From positions 558,001 through 622,000 of the forward strand of contig OZ014417.1 in assembly GCA_963965975.1 (NCBI GenBank): a stretch of 64,000 bases of DNA, written 5' to 3'. The stretch is from Xestospongia bergquistia. Its lineage: Eukaryota > Porifera > Demospongiae > Haplosclerida > Petrosiidae. The position numbers and the translations under genes were made by a program. The first letter of the stretch is position 1. Each line of letters opens with the position of its first letter. The notes under the pieces were generated by a model. It searched no databases. It saw only the letters and a program-made list of their open reading frames with translations, and was not told the origin of the DNA. This document shows, piece after piece, positions 28,578 to 39,808 of the stretch.

Positions 28578-28899
28578 CTTAGACAAAAGAAAAACTGCAA
28601 CTGTAACCTTACAAGTTCAGATTGAGAAACAGCGGAAGCGGAGAAATGGAGGAAATGGCGGAAATTGCGGAAATTTCAAAAAAAGTTCATTAACACCTGA
28701 ACATTGGGATCAAATATTACCGGTAACGGTGAATAAAGGGTTAAATTGACAGTTGCCTAGCAACGTTGGTGCACATCTATTCTACAATTTTGCAGAACTG
28801 GAGACCAAACTGAGCGATTATAAATCAGTAAACTGTGTGGAATTTTTGAAACGAGAGCCAGAACTATTATGGCTGTAAGAAAAGGTCAAGCCTGAACTA
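28578..28899. promoter_or_regulatory. 5' flank of desaturase copy B
   Basis: The flank shares TTAGACAAAAGAAAAAC and AGTTCAG(A/T)TTGAGAAACA with the upstream regions of type II copies G and H, so it is the type II promoter or 5' UTR region. No further motif stands out. Confidence 0.5.
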
Positions 28900-30690
28900 A
28901 GATATTACGAGATAAAGTACTGCTGTATACACGGAGAGCAGTCCTTCAAGGCTACAGGAAAGGGGATTAGATCAATTTAGTAAGGGCAATTGTCACATCT
29001 GCTGATGATAATGATTTTTATGCACAGTACATTTAAACGTGACTGCCCAGCACACATTACCCTTCATGTTAATGTAAGTGGTACTGCCTAGTCTGTCTTA
29101 GAACTGAAGAGTGTTTCAACTGAGCATAACTACGAAATATATGAAGTAATCGTTGGAATGGCGTTAGTTTTAACATGACTTGTGACAATGTTATATAGGC
29201 ACTATTTAAGTAACTTCCTCACCAAAGACACCTTGATAAAGAAGAAAAAGACAAAGCAGCAAAACTGTTATATATGAAAGTCAACAAGAAGATGCTCCAA
29301 CAACAATTATGTCAAGAGACATGAAAGATTGTGCTTCTAAAGGATCTGGCAAACATATCACTTGATTCAAAGAAAGGGCAGTCAAGGAATGATTTGCATA
29401 CAACTATCAAAGTACTAATGGAGAAATATGGTATGTATAATTACTATATTAAGTTATTAACCAAGGAAGTAGTAGTCTTGATAGCTGACAAATGTACATT
29501 ACAGTATGTCCTACATGTACATGTTCTTAATCTAGAATTTTTCCATTACCTGATTTGTGTACTATAGGTGCAAGTGTGGAAGTCTATTCTGATGAAGATA
29601 AGAATTTTAAAGTTCTTTTTTTTTCAGGATGTCCAAATGAAACAAGCACTCGAAGCTTACCCTGAGTTAATATTTATTGATGCTACATACAAGCTGTTGG
29701 AACTTGGTCTACTAACGTACTTACTCTTGTGTGAAGATTCAAATGGACAAAGTGAAATCATGGAGTTTTTCTTCTTGTTAGTGAAGATGCTAGTAGCATG
29801 AAATGGATGATAGATACATTTAAGAAGTCTAATGCTGAATGGGAGAGTGTCCACGTTCTTATGAAAGACATTGGGGAAGGGGATGTACTAAAGCAGTGTC
29901 TACCAAATGCTTGTGTTCTTATTTGCTTATTTCATACACTTTGGTCATTTCGTAGAGAGATCACATGTGAAAAGTTGGGGTTGAGTTCTGGACAGAGGTT
30001 TTCATTGTTAGAGCTTCTACAGAAAATGGCATACTCTTCAACAGAGACAGAATATAATGACTTATATGCACAACTTCAGAGAGATGCTCTGAAAGAAGTG
30101 GTGAAATATGTGAGTGAAAACTGGCATCCAATTAAAGATGAATGGGTCATGGTCTCAAGGCAAACTATGGAAGTTTCTTGAATACAACTAACAACAGATT
30201 AGAAAGTATCAATGGCAAGCTTAAACAAGTTATCAGTTGACATAGCTCTCTTGAAGACTTTATCTCCAGCTTCTTTGTTATCTTAACTGCCCTTAGGACA
30301 GAAAGAGACCACAAGGCAGTCTTGATGTTTCAGAAAGTAGTAGCTCACCCATTTCCAAATGGAAGTCCTGAGAGTAATTATTTAAAATTTCTGACATCCT
30401 ATGCTGCTTCTTATGTCATTAAACAGCTAAACTAACACCAAAAGTCAAAGAAATTGAAGAAAAAGATGGCAGTATGTAATCCATACTTATCAGAGGGAAG
30501 TAGTTGTGAATCTGACAAGATGCAGTTGTATCTTTCATAACTCAATGCTCTTATCAAAGTTTGATGATTATGTTAAAATATCATCTCAACTTGATTCAGT
30601 AAGAGATAATGTGAATGAACAGATTGGTTATGACAGTTGTGAAGGCTATTAGTGGTAAAGAAAGCAACTCAAGTTTCCCTATTCAAAAAA
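28900..30690 (+). mobile_element. decayed MULE-type transposase (ZSWIM1/3-like)
   Basis: Frames broken by stops and shifts keep family order. An N-terminal zinc-binding or FAR1-like part (CCIHGEQSFKATGKG, CPAHITLHV) lies at 28920-29065. KVNKKMLQQQLCQ and KIVLLKDLANI follow at about 29280-29350. The DDE core is at 29635-29800: ALEAYPELIFIDATYKLL with the first catalytic Asp, and LLLCEDSNGQSEI. VLMKDIGEGDVLKQCLPNA carries the second Asp, and NTTNNRLESINGKLKQ lies near 30190. ZSWIM1/3 and related MULE transposases share this plan. There is no intact ORF, so it is dead. Its 3' tail (30545-30690) matches the repeat block at 25.4 kb and ends where MRPS5 homology starts. Confidence 0.8.
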
Positions 30691-30691
30691 G

Positions 30692-31737
30692 ACATACCAC
30701 TCATGCAGTCTTCACTTATAAATCACATGAGACATTATGCAACACGAAATCTACTTCAACGAAGAACCATTAAGGAGTTAATTAAAGGAGTCTCTGGAGG
30801 TCAAGGAGGACGAGGAGGCAGAGGACGAAGAAAGGGTGGAGCCAAGGGTTTGAAACCACCAGAGGAGTTGAGAAGAGGGCATGGAGTTAGGTGGCCTGGA
30901 CTTAGTTATCTGTTGCCACAAGTTAAATCAATGCAATCATGGGACAAGGGAAAGCTAATTATTCAGACTGTAGATGAAAAGTCAGAAGAATGGGACAATG
31001 AGGATATAGGTGTGATTGACCTTCGTAAATTTGAAGACTCTAAAATGTTAAAAAGAAGATTATCAGAAAAAAATTGGAGCCGCAAAGGATGGAGTGGACG
31101 GAGTTGGGGAGGGCGTTATGTCGGTTGTCCTGAATCACCTGATGGTCAACCACTTCTTGATTTCCGTTCAATTGTCATTGAAATGAAAAGAGTGGCAAAT
31201 CAAACACGAGGTGGTAAAAAGTGGACAACCAGTTGTCTTGTAGTCGTTGGAAACGGTAATGGTGCTGCAGGATTTGCTGTAGGGAAAGGAGATGAAACCA
31301 GAACAGCTATCCGGAAAGCAAAAAATAAAGCTGTCAATTATCTACAAGTCATTCCTCTTTGTGACAACCACACTATTTATCACAACATTAAAACTAAATA
31401 TTGTAAGACACATATTCTCATGGAACGTAAAGTCAAAGGACATGGTCTGCAATGTCAGCGAGCAATCGCAGCCATATCAGAATTGGTAGGGATATAAGAG
31501 CCAAAATTATTGGGTCAACTAATCCTCTCAATATAGTCCGAGCAACTTTTAAAGGATTGTCTTCACAAGAAACTTCAGGATCTTGCTGATTGAACAGGCA
31601 AATTTCTTATTGAGTTTCGACGCGAGACCAACATGAGACCTGTTGTTATAGCTATACCGCAAGACAAAAAAATGACTGCTTTACCTCTGTTAAAAGAAGT
31701 ACAAATGCTCCTTCATTCTCATAGCCCAATATCTTAA
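30692..31737 (+). pseudogene. near full-length MRPS5 copy, frameshifted
   Basis: It is about 95% identical to MRPS5 by eye and starts at the parent's ACATACCACT. Lesions: a 7-nt deletion after ELVGI (about 31492) that causes a frameshift and stop, a 2-nt deletion in the SSQETYQD region, and a nonsense change at ADR->AD*. The first 267 parental-type codons stay open. They fuse in frame upstream with MULE-derived text, so an ATG at 30652 gives a 281-codon chimeric frame without a mitochondrial presequence. It is tail to tail with desaturase C, as the parent is with copy A. Confidence 0.9.
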
Positions 31738-31846
31738 AATAGTTGTTATTGTATTGTATAAAGATAATAATTATTAAGTTAGACACAATCGTGAAAAGTG
31801 TTTATGACATACCAACAAATCTACATTTAAAAAAAAACTCAATATG

Positions 31847-34022
31847 TTAATCATCTTTTTTAGCAACAACTTGTCCAAGTTTACGTAAATGATTAAGATG
31901 ACAACCTAATGCTTCTTTAGTAGTATCTACATAATGATATTGGATACCAAACTCTTCACATGTTTGTTTGATAATAGGAGTAATGAGACGATAATGGGAT
32001 TGTATGACACCAGGAAAAAGATGATGGGTAGTTTGATGGTTAAGTGCACCAGTGAACACAGTCCAAAACCAACTATCTGTAGCAAAATCTAAAGAAGTAG
32101 CTACTTGGAGTTCAGCCCTGAATTATGAAGAGAAAGAAAGAGTATGAACACAAGTATCATATATATTGTAGCCTACCAGTCCATATGGACTATATTGTCT
32201 TTGTCTGGTTTAGGCCATTCCACCTTTGATGTATAGATTAACTTTACATAATATAGGATTTTCCCCTTACCTCGCTGATCACATGGGATGTCTGAAATAA
32301 GAGAGCTAACCAGTAGCTTCCTGCCATTTCACATATACAGATATACAACAACTATATATAGAATATATAATAATGTCATAACATTAGTTACTAAAAATAA
32401 CCATTTACCAATGAGCTCAAAGGCATAAATTGGTAAGGAAGATAAAAACGTATGTAACAGTGAGTGATCTTGCCTGTGAAGAAGATTACCCACTGTTTGG
32501 GTGTCAGTGGATTGAGACGAATGGTAGCTAAGAGGGGAGATAGATCACAGTAAGAGAGTGTTTGACTTACACATCTTCTTTGTAAATACAACATGAAAAT
32601 CCTGTAATCTTATCTTCAATGCAAGCTATCAATAAAATAAATAAATATCAATACTAAATTTAAAATATACTTACAAAGCAATATAACATAGGTACATATA
32701 TATGTTGATAAAAATATCGTGGTGCCCACTTTTGTTCCCATTTTATCCGTCGAATATCAGGAACATCCTATAAAAAATGAACATATATAAACAATTGAAT
32801 TAATATCTCTTACAGATGAAGCAGTTACTATGTCAGGATCTGCTCCATCGATATTAGTATAAGGATGATGACCAAGTGTATGCTGTAAATACAGAAATAA
32901 ATCATTAACTACATGGCTGCCATTTCTACTTACCTGGTGTAACCAAGCTAATAATGAACACCCTTGATAAAAATCATGTACACTCCCCACTACCTTCCAT
33001 ACCCATGGTTTGTGAGATATAGCAAAATGACTATATTGGAAGTGTAAATGGATATATGAGAATGATTAATGGATAGATAGAAGATCATATGGTTATATGA
33101 CCAATAGAATACATGTGTATGATGATATCAAATGGATTTATGAAGAAGTCAAATGGATACATGAAGGTATCAAATGGATATATAAAGTCAAATGAATGCA
33201 TGATTGTATCAAATGGATATATGAAGTCAAATGGATGCATGACTGTATCAAATGGATATATATGTATACCTTGCGTCATGCGTGCAAGTCATTGCTAGTA
33301 GTGCAGAGAAGAATCCCCAAAAAAGAGAAAAAAATATTCCCAATATCCATGATGAGTGATACATCAACTAGTGAAGAGTGTAAAACAATAAAAGTGAATA
33401 GTAAATGAGAATGTACCACGCCCACTTGACTTGTGAAGGCCAAAGCCAAGAAAGTAAAATATCTTGAAAACATCCAATAATCTATTTTAGGATCCTGTAA
33501 AAATATCAGAACCAGTATATCTGTTATTAATATATCTGAACTTACAATGTTGTTTTTCTTAAAATAGTCATCCACTCTTTGTTTTAATGTTGTATAAAAT
33601 TCACTGAAAAGAGTTCAACATATTCAGATAAACTATTAAATTCAACTCACCCTCTCTTAGGGAAGACAGGCATTTCATTATCAACAAGTTCTCCAACATA
33701 GTACTTCTCTAATATCCTACAAACATATTCATTTCATCTTATCAAAATTATCTATAACAACACATACTTGACTGTATCAACTTTATGATAGGACTCAAAT
33801 AATTGTGTTATATCTCTACCAGCTCCCAACATTATTTGATCCATACCTCCAGGATGTTGAGAGACAAAACTACTAACATCATATACCTGAAAATAAAGAG
33901 AATATATAATTCAACAATTCCATTTCTCCTTACAATAAACTGACCTTTCCTCTATAAGCTACATGAGTATTCTCTCTACGATTAAGTTGACTCAACTCCT
34001 TCCAGGTGAATTTTCTGGCCAT
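31847..34022 (-). CDS. cytochrome b5-fused front-end fatty acid desaturase, copy C
   Basis: Front-end desaturases insert a double bond between the carboxyl end and an existing double bond (Δ5/Δ6 type). They sit in the ER membrane and receive electrons through the fused b5 domain. All 14 exons read open, from [20 protein letters not shown] at 34022 to [10 protein letters not shown]. The b5 heme motif is HPGG in exon 2, and the histidine boxes are HDxSH, HTLGHH and QTTHH. Several hydrophobic stretches ([36 protein letters not shown]) are likely membrane helices. Exon 1 and the 5' flank are of type II while exons 2-14 are type I, so this is a chimera. The Ginger-like element starts 156 bp upstream of its ATG. 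Confidence 0.85.
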
Positions 34023-34184
34023 CTTAGACAAATCTTCAACTGCAAAGTAGCCCTTAACAGTTTGAGAAACACGCAAGATGGCGGAAATTGCTATCCTATT
34101 GAAAAGCCGTTAATCTATTTAACAACATATAAGTCTGCCTTGTATATAACCAACAGCCGATGGCTTCATTGCAGGTCTGTCACG

Positions 34185-34465
34185 CAAAAATTGGACCGGG
34201 AAAAAACTGGACCTAGGGGTCCAATTATGGCAGAAAAAATTGGACCGGGGGTCAAGTTTTGGCAGCAAAAAGTGGACCCATCTTACCAAAAGTGGACCCG
34301 GTCCAGTTTTGGTCAGACAAAAGTGGACCAGGTCCAGTTTTGGCCAACCAAAACTGGACTGGGTCCATTTTAGGTCAGCCAAAAGTGGACCCGGTTCAGT
34401 TTTGGCCGACCAAAACTGGACTGGGTGCATTTTACAAAAGTGCATGGACTGGTTTTGATTTTGGT
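34185..34465. repeat. palindromic subterminal repeats of the Ginger-like element
   Basis: Inside the left terminus, the words AAAANTGGACC and its complement GGTCCANTTTTGG recur about ten times in alternating orientation, e.g. GTGGACCCGGTCCAGTTTTG. The TIR itself contains ATTGGACCGGG. Such clustered copies of a terminal motif may be transposase-binding sites, which is an inference. Only one unit is obvious at the right end. Confidence 0.75.
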
Positions 34466-34538
34466 TAGCCAAAAACATTTTGTACAATAAAGTAAATTCG
34501 ATGATTTTGTACATTTTACAATTATGAAAATAAATTTT

Positions 34539-35257
34539 CTAATTATTATTACACCTAAAACAGTACCAGTCCAATTTTGAGTTCAAATATTTTTCATCCA
34601 CTTTCACACAGACATTTGAGTGATACCACTCCTTACAAGCTGAACATTGAATCCATTGAGAATTTGTGAATTCAGGGATTCTGCAAATGCAATAAATATC
34701 TACTTCGTCAGTCGACTTGACTTTTCTAGTAACACGTCTGAGCCTTAATATGGGAAACATGGACATCGAACGAGATTCCAAGCACTGAATGAGGTGAGAT
34801 CTCATTTCTCTTTGTTGAAACATGAATTCTCCAGGTTGTCTCCCAAAGATCAATGCAGTTGCAAAAGCAATGGAAAGGAGCCCACAATCTGAAAGCCAGA
34901 CTGCATTTGAACATCTTTGAATGAAACTGTTATGGTTGGTTTGTCAGAATAAAGTATATTTGAGATTTGCATCTTTGTTGATGTAGATGTAAATGTATAA
35001 AGGCTGTCAAAAGCATGCACTTCAGGATGTTTTAATCCAACTGTCAAAAGTGTCAGCCAATGACTACAACCATCGTGTAAAATTTGGATAAACTCCCCAG
35101 GCTCAACATTAAAGCTCATTGTCAGACCAAGATTAACATTTTGAAGTCCAGACATGGCAGGATTAACTTTTTTCAGTAATTTCTGTGCAGCGTTGACAAT
35201 ATTGTCATTCAACCACTCTGTAGAAGAGAGTAGAATCTTCTTGATATCTAGAAACAA
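34539..35257 (-). pseudogene. transposon-encoded Ulp1-like (C48) protease with PHD finger, frameshifted
   Basis: The N-terminal part carries EWLNDNIVNAAQKLL, then GCSHWLTLLTVG (catalytic His) and VHAFDSLYTF (Asp). A 2-nt insertion at about 34890 shifts the frame just before SDCGLLSIAFATAL, which holds the catalytic Cys. A PHD finger follows: IYCICRIPEF, QCSACKEWYH and WYCFRC, i.e. C4HC3-like spacing, ending at 34539. Ulp1 proteases cleave SUMO-like proteins; copies in transposons are well known. This copy is inactive because of the shift. Confidence 0.8.
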
Positions 35258-35359
35258 AATGAAATGTCCTTAAATGACTAGAGGTTTTGATGACACATAC
35301 TTTCACATGCATTTCTCACAAGATCATTTAAATAGCTACTTTATAGTTATATAACATTA

Positions 35360-35749
35360 CCATTTTCTTTACATCTTTGACTATTCCAGTCCACATAAAT
35401 CGCTCCGTAATCCTACCAATAGTTTTTTCCCCATATGACCAGCAGTTGCATCAATGTGACATGCTTTAAGTATTTTCAACTGTTCTTCTCTTGTTCTTAT
35501 GAATCGAAGCTCAACTATCTTTAAAAATAAATATTGTAAATCAACAAAAGACTTCACTTTCATCATTACCTTTCCTTTTTTCTTCTTCTTGAAAAACATC
35601 ACTCCATCCCGTATAATAAACATCCTAGCTTTCTTTCTAATAGCTCTCTTGCGAGCATCACTACATCCATTGGGATATTGAAACTGAGTTAAGTAGACAA
35701 ATGCACTATCAGCTAAATCAATATCTTCAACTATAATATAATCTTCCAT
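35360..35749 (-). pseudogene. integrase zinc-binding (H2C2-like) segment of the Ginger-like element
   Basis: It begins MEDYIIVEDIDLADSAFVYL, passes a Lys-rich stretch and an intron-like GTAATG...TTTAAAG gap, then reads REEQLKILKACHIDATAGHM with the two zinc-binding histidines. A further out-of-frame piece reads IGRITERFMWTGIVKDV. The cysteine pair and the catalytic core that should follow are deleted. Confidence 0.75.
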
Positions 35750-35845
35750 TACTTATAACAGCCGCGTGATAGAACGTGTGAATACACGGATCTATTTTGG
35801 CAATGGGGGTCCACATTTTCCCCGGTCCAATTTTTGCGTGACAGG

Positions 35846-35972
35846 TCCTTCTTGGTGTAACTTCTATGATGTTTAGGGTGGATTTAGATGATGTCATCAT
35901 ATATGATGACATCACTACCTGTCATTTAATGATGATGTCATCAGAGTAGTGAAGTTACACCAAGAACCACCC
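35846..35972. mobile_element. small inverted-repeat element (MITE-like)
   Basis: TTCTTGGTGTAACTTC at 35849-35864 is exactly inverted at 35951-35966. The ~85-bp interior is itself palindromic (GATGATGTCATCATATATGA and TGATGATGTCATCA). It has no coding capacity. It abuts the right end of the Ginger-like element, so the latter inserted at its edge. Confidence 0.75.
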
Positions 35973-36047
35973 TAATAGTCACAAGAAGTTAATGAAAAGA
36001 GAATATGATTCAACAATTCCCTTTCTCCTTGCAATAAATGAACCTTT

Positions 36048-36169
36048 CCTCTATAAGCTACATGAGCATTCTCTCTACGATTAAGTTGACTTAATTCCTT
36101 CCAAGTGAATTGACGTACTGGCCTCTCCTCCAAGAGCTTTGTTTCCCTCTTGTCACTGTCCCTAGGCAT
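36048..36169 (-). pseudogene. orphan type I desaturase exon 1
   Basis: An intact first exon, [20 protein letters not shown] then [14 protein letters not shown], with a normal donor. The next sequences downstream on its strand are the MITE and the Ginger-like element, not exon 2. It is probably the original first exon of a deleted or re-joined copy. It could still be spliced over the element to copy C's exon 2. Confidence 0.75.
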
Positions 36170-36413
36170 CTGATCTTAGCTGAACTGTCCTCTCTATGCA
36201 GCGTGGTGTGATCAAAATTATGCTAAACAGTCATTCAAAAAATGCTAAATACCCTACCTAATATGAAATTTTTTTCCAGAAATAATACTAATCAAGTTAA
36301 CTTAGTTGTATAAGCTTATTAGTTCAATCATGGAGGGCAAAATTTTGTATAATCCTCTGTAGGAGATAAGTCTTTCACACCCTCCTTTGCCAACAAAAGA
36401 GCAGTAAATGTGT

Positions 36414-36545
36414 CTTGTTGAGTTTCGACACAAGACCAACATGAGACCTGTTGTTATAGCTATACCGCAAGACAAAAAAATGACTGCTTTACCTCTGTTA
36501 AAAGAATTACAAATGCTCCTTCATTCTCATAGCCCAATATCTTAA
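36414..36545 (+). pseudogene. MRPS5 3'-end fragment next to copy D
   Basis: It matches the last ~45 codons of MRPS5 (MRPVVIAIPQDKKMTALPLL) including the stop. Its left edge shares the same breakpoint sequence (GAGCAGTAA(A/C)TGTGTCTTGT) with the fragments at 39.67 and 42.4 kb. It is a hitch-hiker of desaturase duplication. Confidence 0.9.
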
Positions 36546-36639
36546 TAGTTGTCATTGTATTGTATAAAGATAATAATTATTAAGTTAGACACCATACCAA
36601 CAAATCTACATTTAAAAAATAGTTTTAAAACTCAATATG

Positions 36640-38928
36640 TTAATCACGTTTTTTAGCAACAACTTGTCCAAGTTTACGTAAATGATTAAGATGACAACTT
36701 AATGCTTCTTTAGTAGTATCTACATAATGATATTGGATACCAAACTCTTCACATGTTTGTTTGGTAATAGGAGTAATGAGATGATAATGGGACTGTATGA
36801 TACCAGGAAAAAGATGATGAGTAGTTTGATGGTTAAGTGCACCAGTGAACACAGTCCAAAACCAACTATCTGTAGCATAATCTAAAGAAGTAGCTACTTG
36901 GAGTTCAGCCCTGAATTATGAAAAGAAAGAGAGAGTATGCACACAAGTATCATATATATTGTAGCCTACCAGTCCATATGGACTATATTGTCTTTGTCTG
37001 GCTTAGGCCATTCCACCTTTGATGTATAGATTAACTTTATATAATATAGGGTTTTCCCCTTACCTCGCTGATCACATGGGATACCTGAAATAAGAAAGCT
37101 AACCAGTAGCTTCCTGCCATTTCACATATACAGTTATACAACAACTATATATATAGAATATATAATGATGTCATAACATTAGTTACTAAAAATAACCATT
37201 TACCAATGAGCTCAAAGGCATAAATTGGTAAGGAAGATAAAAACGTATGTAACAGTGAGTGATCTTGCCTGTGAAGAAGATTACCCACTGTTTGGGCGTC
37301 AGTGGATTGAGACGAATGGTAGCTAAGAGGGGAGAGAGGTCACAGTAAGAGAATGTTTGACTTACAATTCTTCTTTGTAAATACAATATAAAAATCCTGA
37401 AATCTTGTCTTAAATGCAAGCTATCAATAAAATAAATAAATATCAATAATAAAATTTAAAATGTACTTACAAAGCAATATAACATAGGTACATATATATG
37501 TTGATAAAAATATCGTGGTGCCCACTTTTGTTCCCATTTTATCCGTCGAATATCAGGAACATCCTATAAAAAATGAACATATATAAACAATTGAATTAAT
37601 ATCTCTTACAGATGAAGCAGTTACTATGTCAGGATCTGCTCCATCGATATTAGTATAAGGATGATGACCCAGTGTATGCTGTAAATACAGAAATAAACCA
37701 TTAACTACTTGGCCGCCATTTCTACTTACCTGGTATGTCCAAGCTAATAATGAACACCCTTGATAAAGATCATGGACACTCCCCACTACCTTCCATACCC
37801 ACGGTTTGTGAGATATAGCAAAATGACTATATTGGAAGTGTAAATGGATATATGAGAATGATTAATAGATAGATAGAAGATCATATGGTTATATGACCAA
37901 TAGAATACATGTGTATGATGATATAAAATGGATGTATGATGAAGTCAAATGGACACATGAAGGTATCAAATGGATTTATGAAGAAGTCAAATGGATACAT
38001 GAAGGTATCAAATGGATATATAAAGTCAAATGGATGCATGGTGGTATCAAATGGATGTATGATGAAGTCAAATGGATACATGATGAAGTTAAATGGATAC
38101 ATGATGGTATGAAATGGATGTATATGTATACCTTGAGTCATGCACGCAAGTCATTGCTACTAGTGCAGAGAAGAATCCCCAACAAAGAGAAAAAAATATT
38201 CCCAATATCCATGATGAGTGATACATCAACTAGTGAAGAGTGTAAAACAATAAAAGTGAATAGTAAATGAGAATTACCACGCCCACTTGACTTGCGAGGG
38301 TCAAACCAAAGAAAGTAAAATATCGTAAAAACATCCAATAATCTATTTTAGGATCCTGTAAAAATATCAGAACCAGTATATCTGTTATTAATATATTTGA
38401 ACTTACAATGTTGTTTTTCTTGAAATAGTTATCCACTCTTTGTTTTAATGTTGTATAAAATTCACTGAAAAGAGTTCAACATATTCAGCTAAACTATTAA
38501 ATTCAACTCACCCTCTCTTAGGGAAGACAGGCATTTCATTATCAACAAGTTCTCCAACATAGTACTTCTCTAATATCCTGCAAACATATTCATTTCGTCT
38601 TACCATTCTCTATAACAACACATACTTGACTGTATCTACTTTATGATAGGACTCAAATAATTGTGTTATATCTCTACCAGCTCCTAACATTATTTGATCC
38701 ATACCTCCAGGATGTTGAGAGACAAAACTACTAACATCGTATACCTGAAAATAAAGAGAATATATAATTCAATAATTCCTTCTCTCCTTACAATAAACTG
38801 ACCTTTCCTCTATAAGCTACATGAGCATTCTCTCTACGATTAAGTTGACTTAATTCCTTCCAAGTGAATTGACGTACTGGCCTCTTCTCCAAGAGCTTTG
38901 TTTCTCTCTCGTCACCGTCCCCAGGCAT
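36640..38928 (-). CDS. cytochrome b5-fused front-end fatty acid desaturase, copy D
   Basis: This is the reference type I copy. 14 exons (38803-38928, 38626-38744, 38512-38577, 38407-38464, 38278-38355, 38132-38229, 37730-37826, 37610-37678, 37471-37563, 37366-37420, 37204-37322, 37064-37144, 36970-37016, 36640-36910) give 1377 nt and 458 aa. The cytochrome b5 domain has HPGG and the second heme-ligand region [10 protein letters not shown]. The three histidine boxes are HDSSH (exons 6/7), HTLGHH and QTTHH; the Gln in the last is the front-end hallmark. It should act in the ER on polyunsaturated acyl chains. In demosponges, Δ5 desaturation of very-long-chain acids is a plausible role. The ATG starts [17 protein letters not shown]. 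Confidence 0.9.
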
Positions 38929-39076
38929 AGCCGACTCTCTACTAGCACGTGTGCACAATATCACCTGATATAATAACCTTTATATTTTTTTATACTTTTT
39001 TTTTATATGACCTTTTTCAAATAACAATTAATTATATTAAATCATAACAGCATCAGGTTTATGCAAATTAATTAAT

Positions 39077-39272
39077 TATCTTTCTTTTCTGGTTCCTGTC
39101 CAAGTTTACGTAAATGATTTATATGACAGGCAAAAGCTTCTCCAGCTGTTTCCACATAATGGTATTGTATACCAAACTCCTTACATGTCTGCTTAACAAT
39201 GGGTGTGATATGTCGATAATATGATTGAATAATCCCAGGAAAAAGATGGTGAGCAACATGATGATTGAGTGC
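39077..39272 (-). pseudogene. partial last exon of a type II desaturase
   Basis: It holds the C-terminal ~65 codons of a type II copy (ending GQEPEKKE-like, with VETAGEAFACHINH) up to the NH of the third box. It then jumps directly to first-intron sequence of a type I copy at 39273. The flank 38950-39076 matches the spacer between F and G, so a G-like gene once stood here and was nearly all deleted. Confidence 0.8.
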
Positions 39273-39316
39273 ACCATATAATTCAACAATTCCTTCTCTC
39301 CTTACAATAAACTGAC

Positions 39317-39435
39317 CTTTCCTCTATAAGCTACATGAGCATTCTCTCTACGATTAAGTTGACTTAATTCCTTCCAAGTGAATTGACGTACTGGCCTCTC
39401 CACCAAGAGCTTTGTTTCCCTCTCGTCACCGTCAT
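39317..39435 (-). pseudogene. orphan type I exon 1 with 7-bp deletion after the ATG
   Basis: Same exon as in copy D, but seven bases after ATG (CCTGGGG on the gene strand) are missing. Translation from that ATG therefore goes out of frame. The identical deletion is in copy E at 42152. No exon 2 follows downstream on its strand. Confidence 0.8.
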
Positions 39436-39674
39436 CTGATCTTAGCTGAACTGTCCTCTCTATGCAGCGTGGTGTGATCAAATTATGCTAGACAGTCATT
39501 CAAAAAATGCTAAATACCCTACCTAATATGAAATTTTTTTCCAGAAATAATACTAATCAAGTTTACCTAGTTGTATAAGCTCATTAGTTCAATCATGGAG
39601 GGCAAAATTTTGTACAATCCTCTGTAGGAGATAAATCTCACACCCTCCTTTGCCAACAAAAGAGCAGTAACTGT

Positions 39675-39808
39675 GTCTTGTTGAGTTTCGACACAAGACC
39701 AACATGAGACCTGTTGTTATAGCTATACCGCAAGACAAAAAAATGACTGCTTTACCTCTGTTAAAAGAATTACAAATGCTCCTTCATTCTCATAGCCCAA
39801 TATCTTAA
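39675..39808 (+). pseudogene. MRPS5 3'-end fragment next to copy E
   Basis: Same breakpoint and content as the fragment at 36.4 kb, covering the last ~45 codons and stop. It ends 107 bp from the last exon of copy E. Confidence 0.9.

Larger units (their letters stand above)
34178..35843 (-). mobile_element. Ginger-like DNA transposon, internally deleted
   Basis: The element is 1666 bp, with inverted termini TGTCACGCAAAAATTGGACC at both ends (34178 inward and 35843 inward) and a 4-bp target duplication GGTC at 34174-34177 and 35844-35847. TGT...ACA ends with 4-bp duplications are typical of Ginger transposons, whose transposase is related to retrovirus-like integrases. Its minus strand carries an integrase zinc-binding segment, an Ulp1-type protease and a PHD finger in that order (see separate entries). 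The integrase catalytic core is missing, so the element is non-autonomous and its genes are broken. Confidence 0.85.

Noticed and set aside
34240-34468. Overlapping plus ORFs of repetitive GPGPV(L)/FWPTKTG text
   Set aside because: They are translations of the subterminal DNA repeats of the Ginger-like element in several frames, with no protein-level constraint.
37893-38270. 125-codon plus ORF of IKW(I/M)YEE repeats as a repeat protein gene
   Set aside because: It spans the intron 6 minisatellite and runs antisense through exon 6 of copy D. The gene strand has consistent splice sites. I kept the openness as a finding only.
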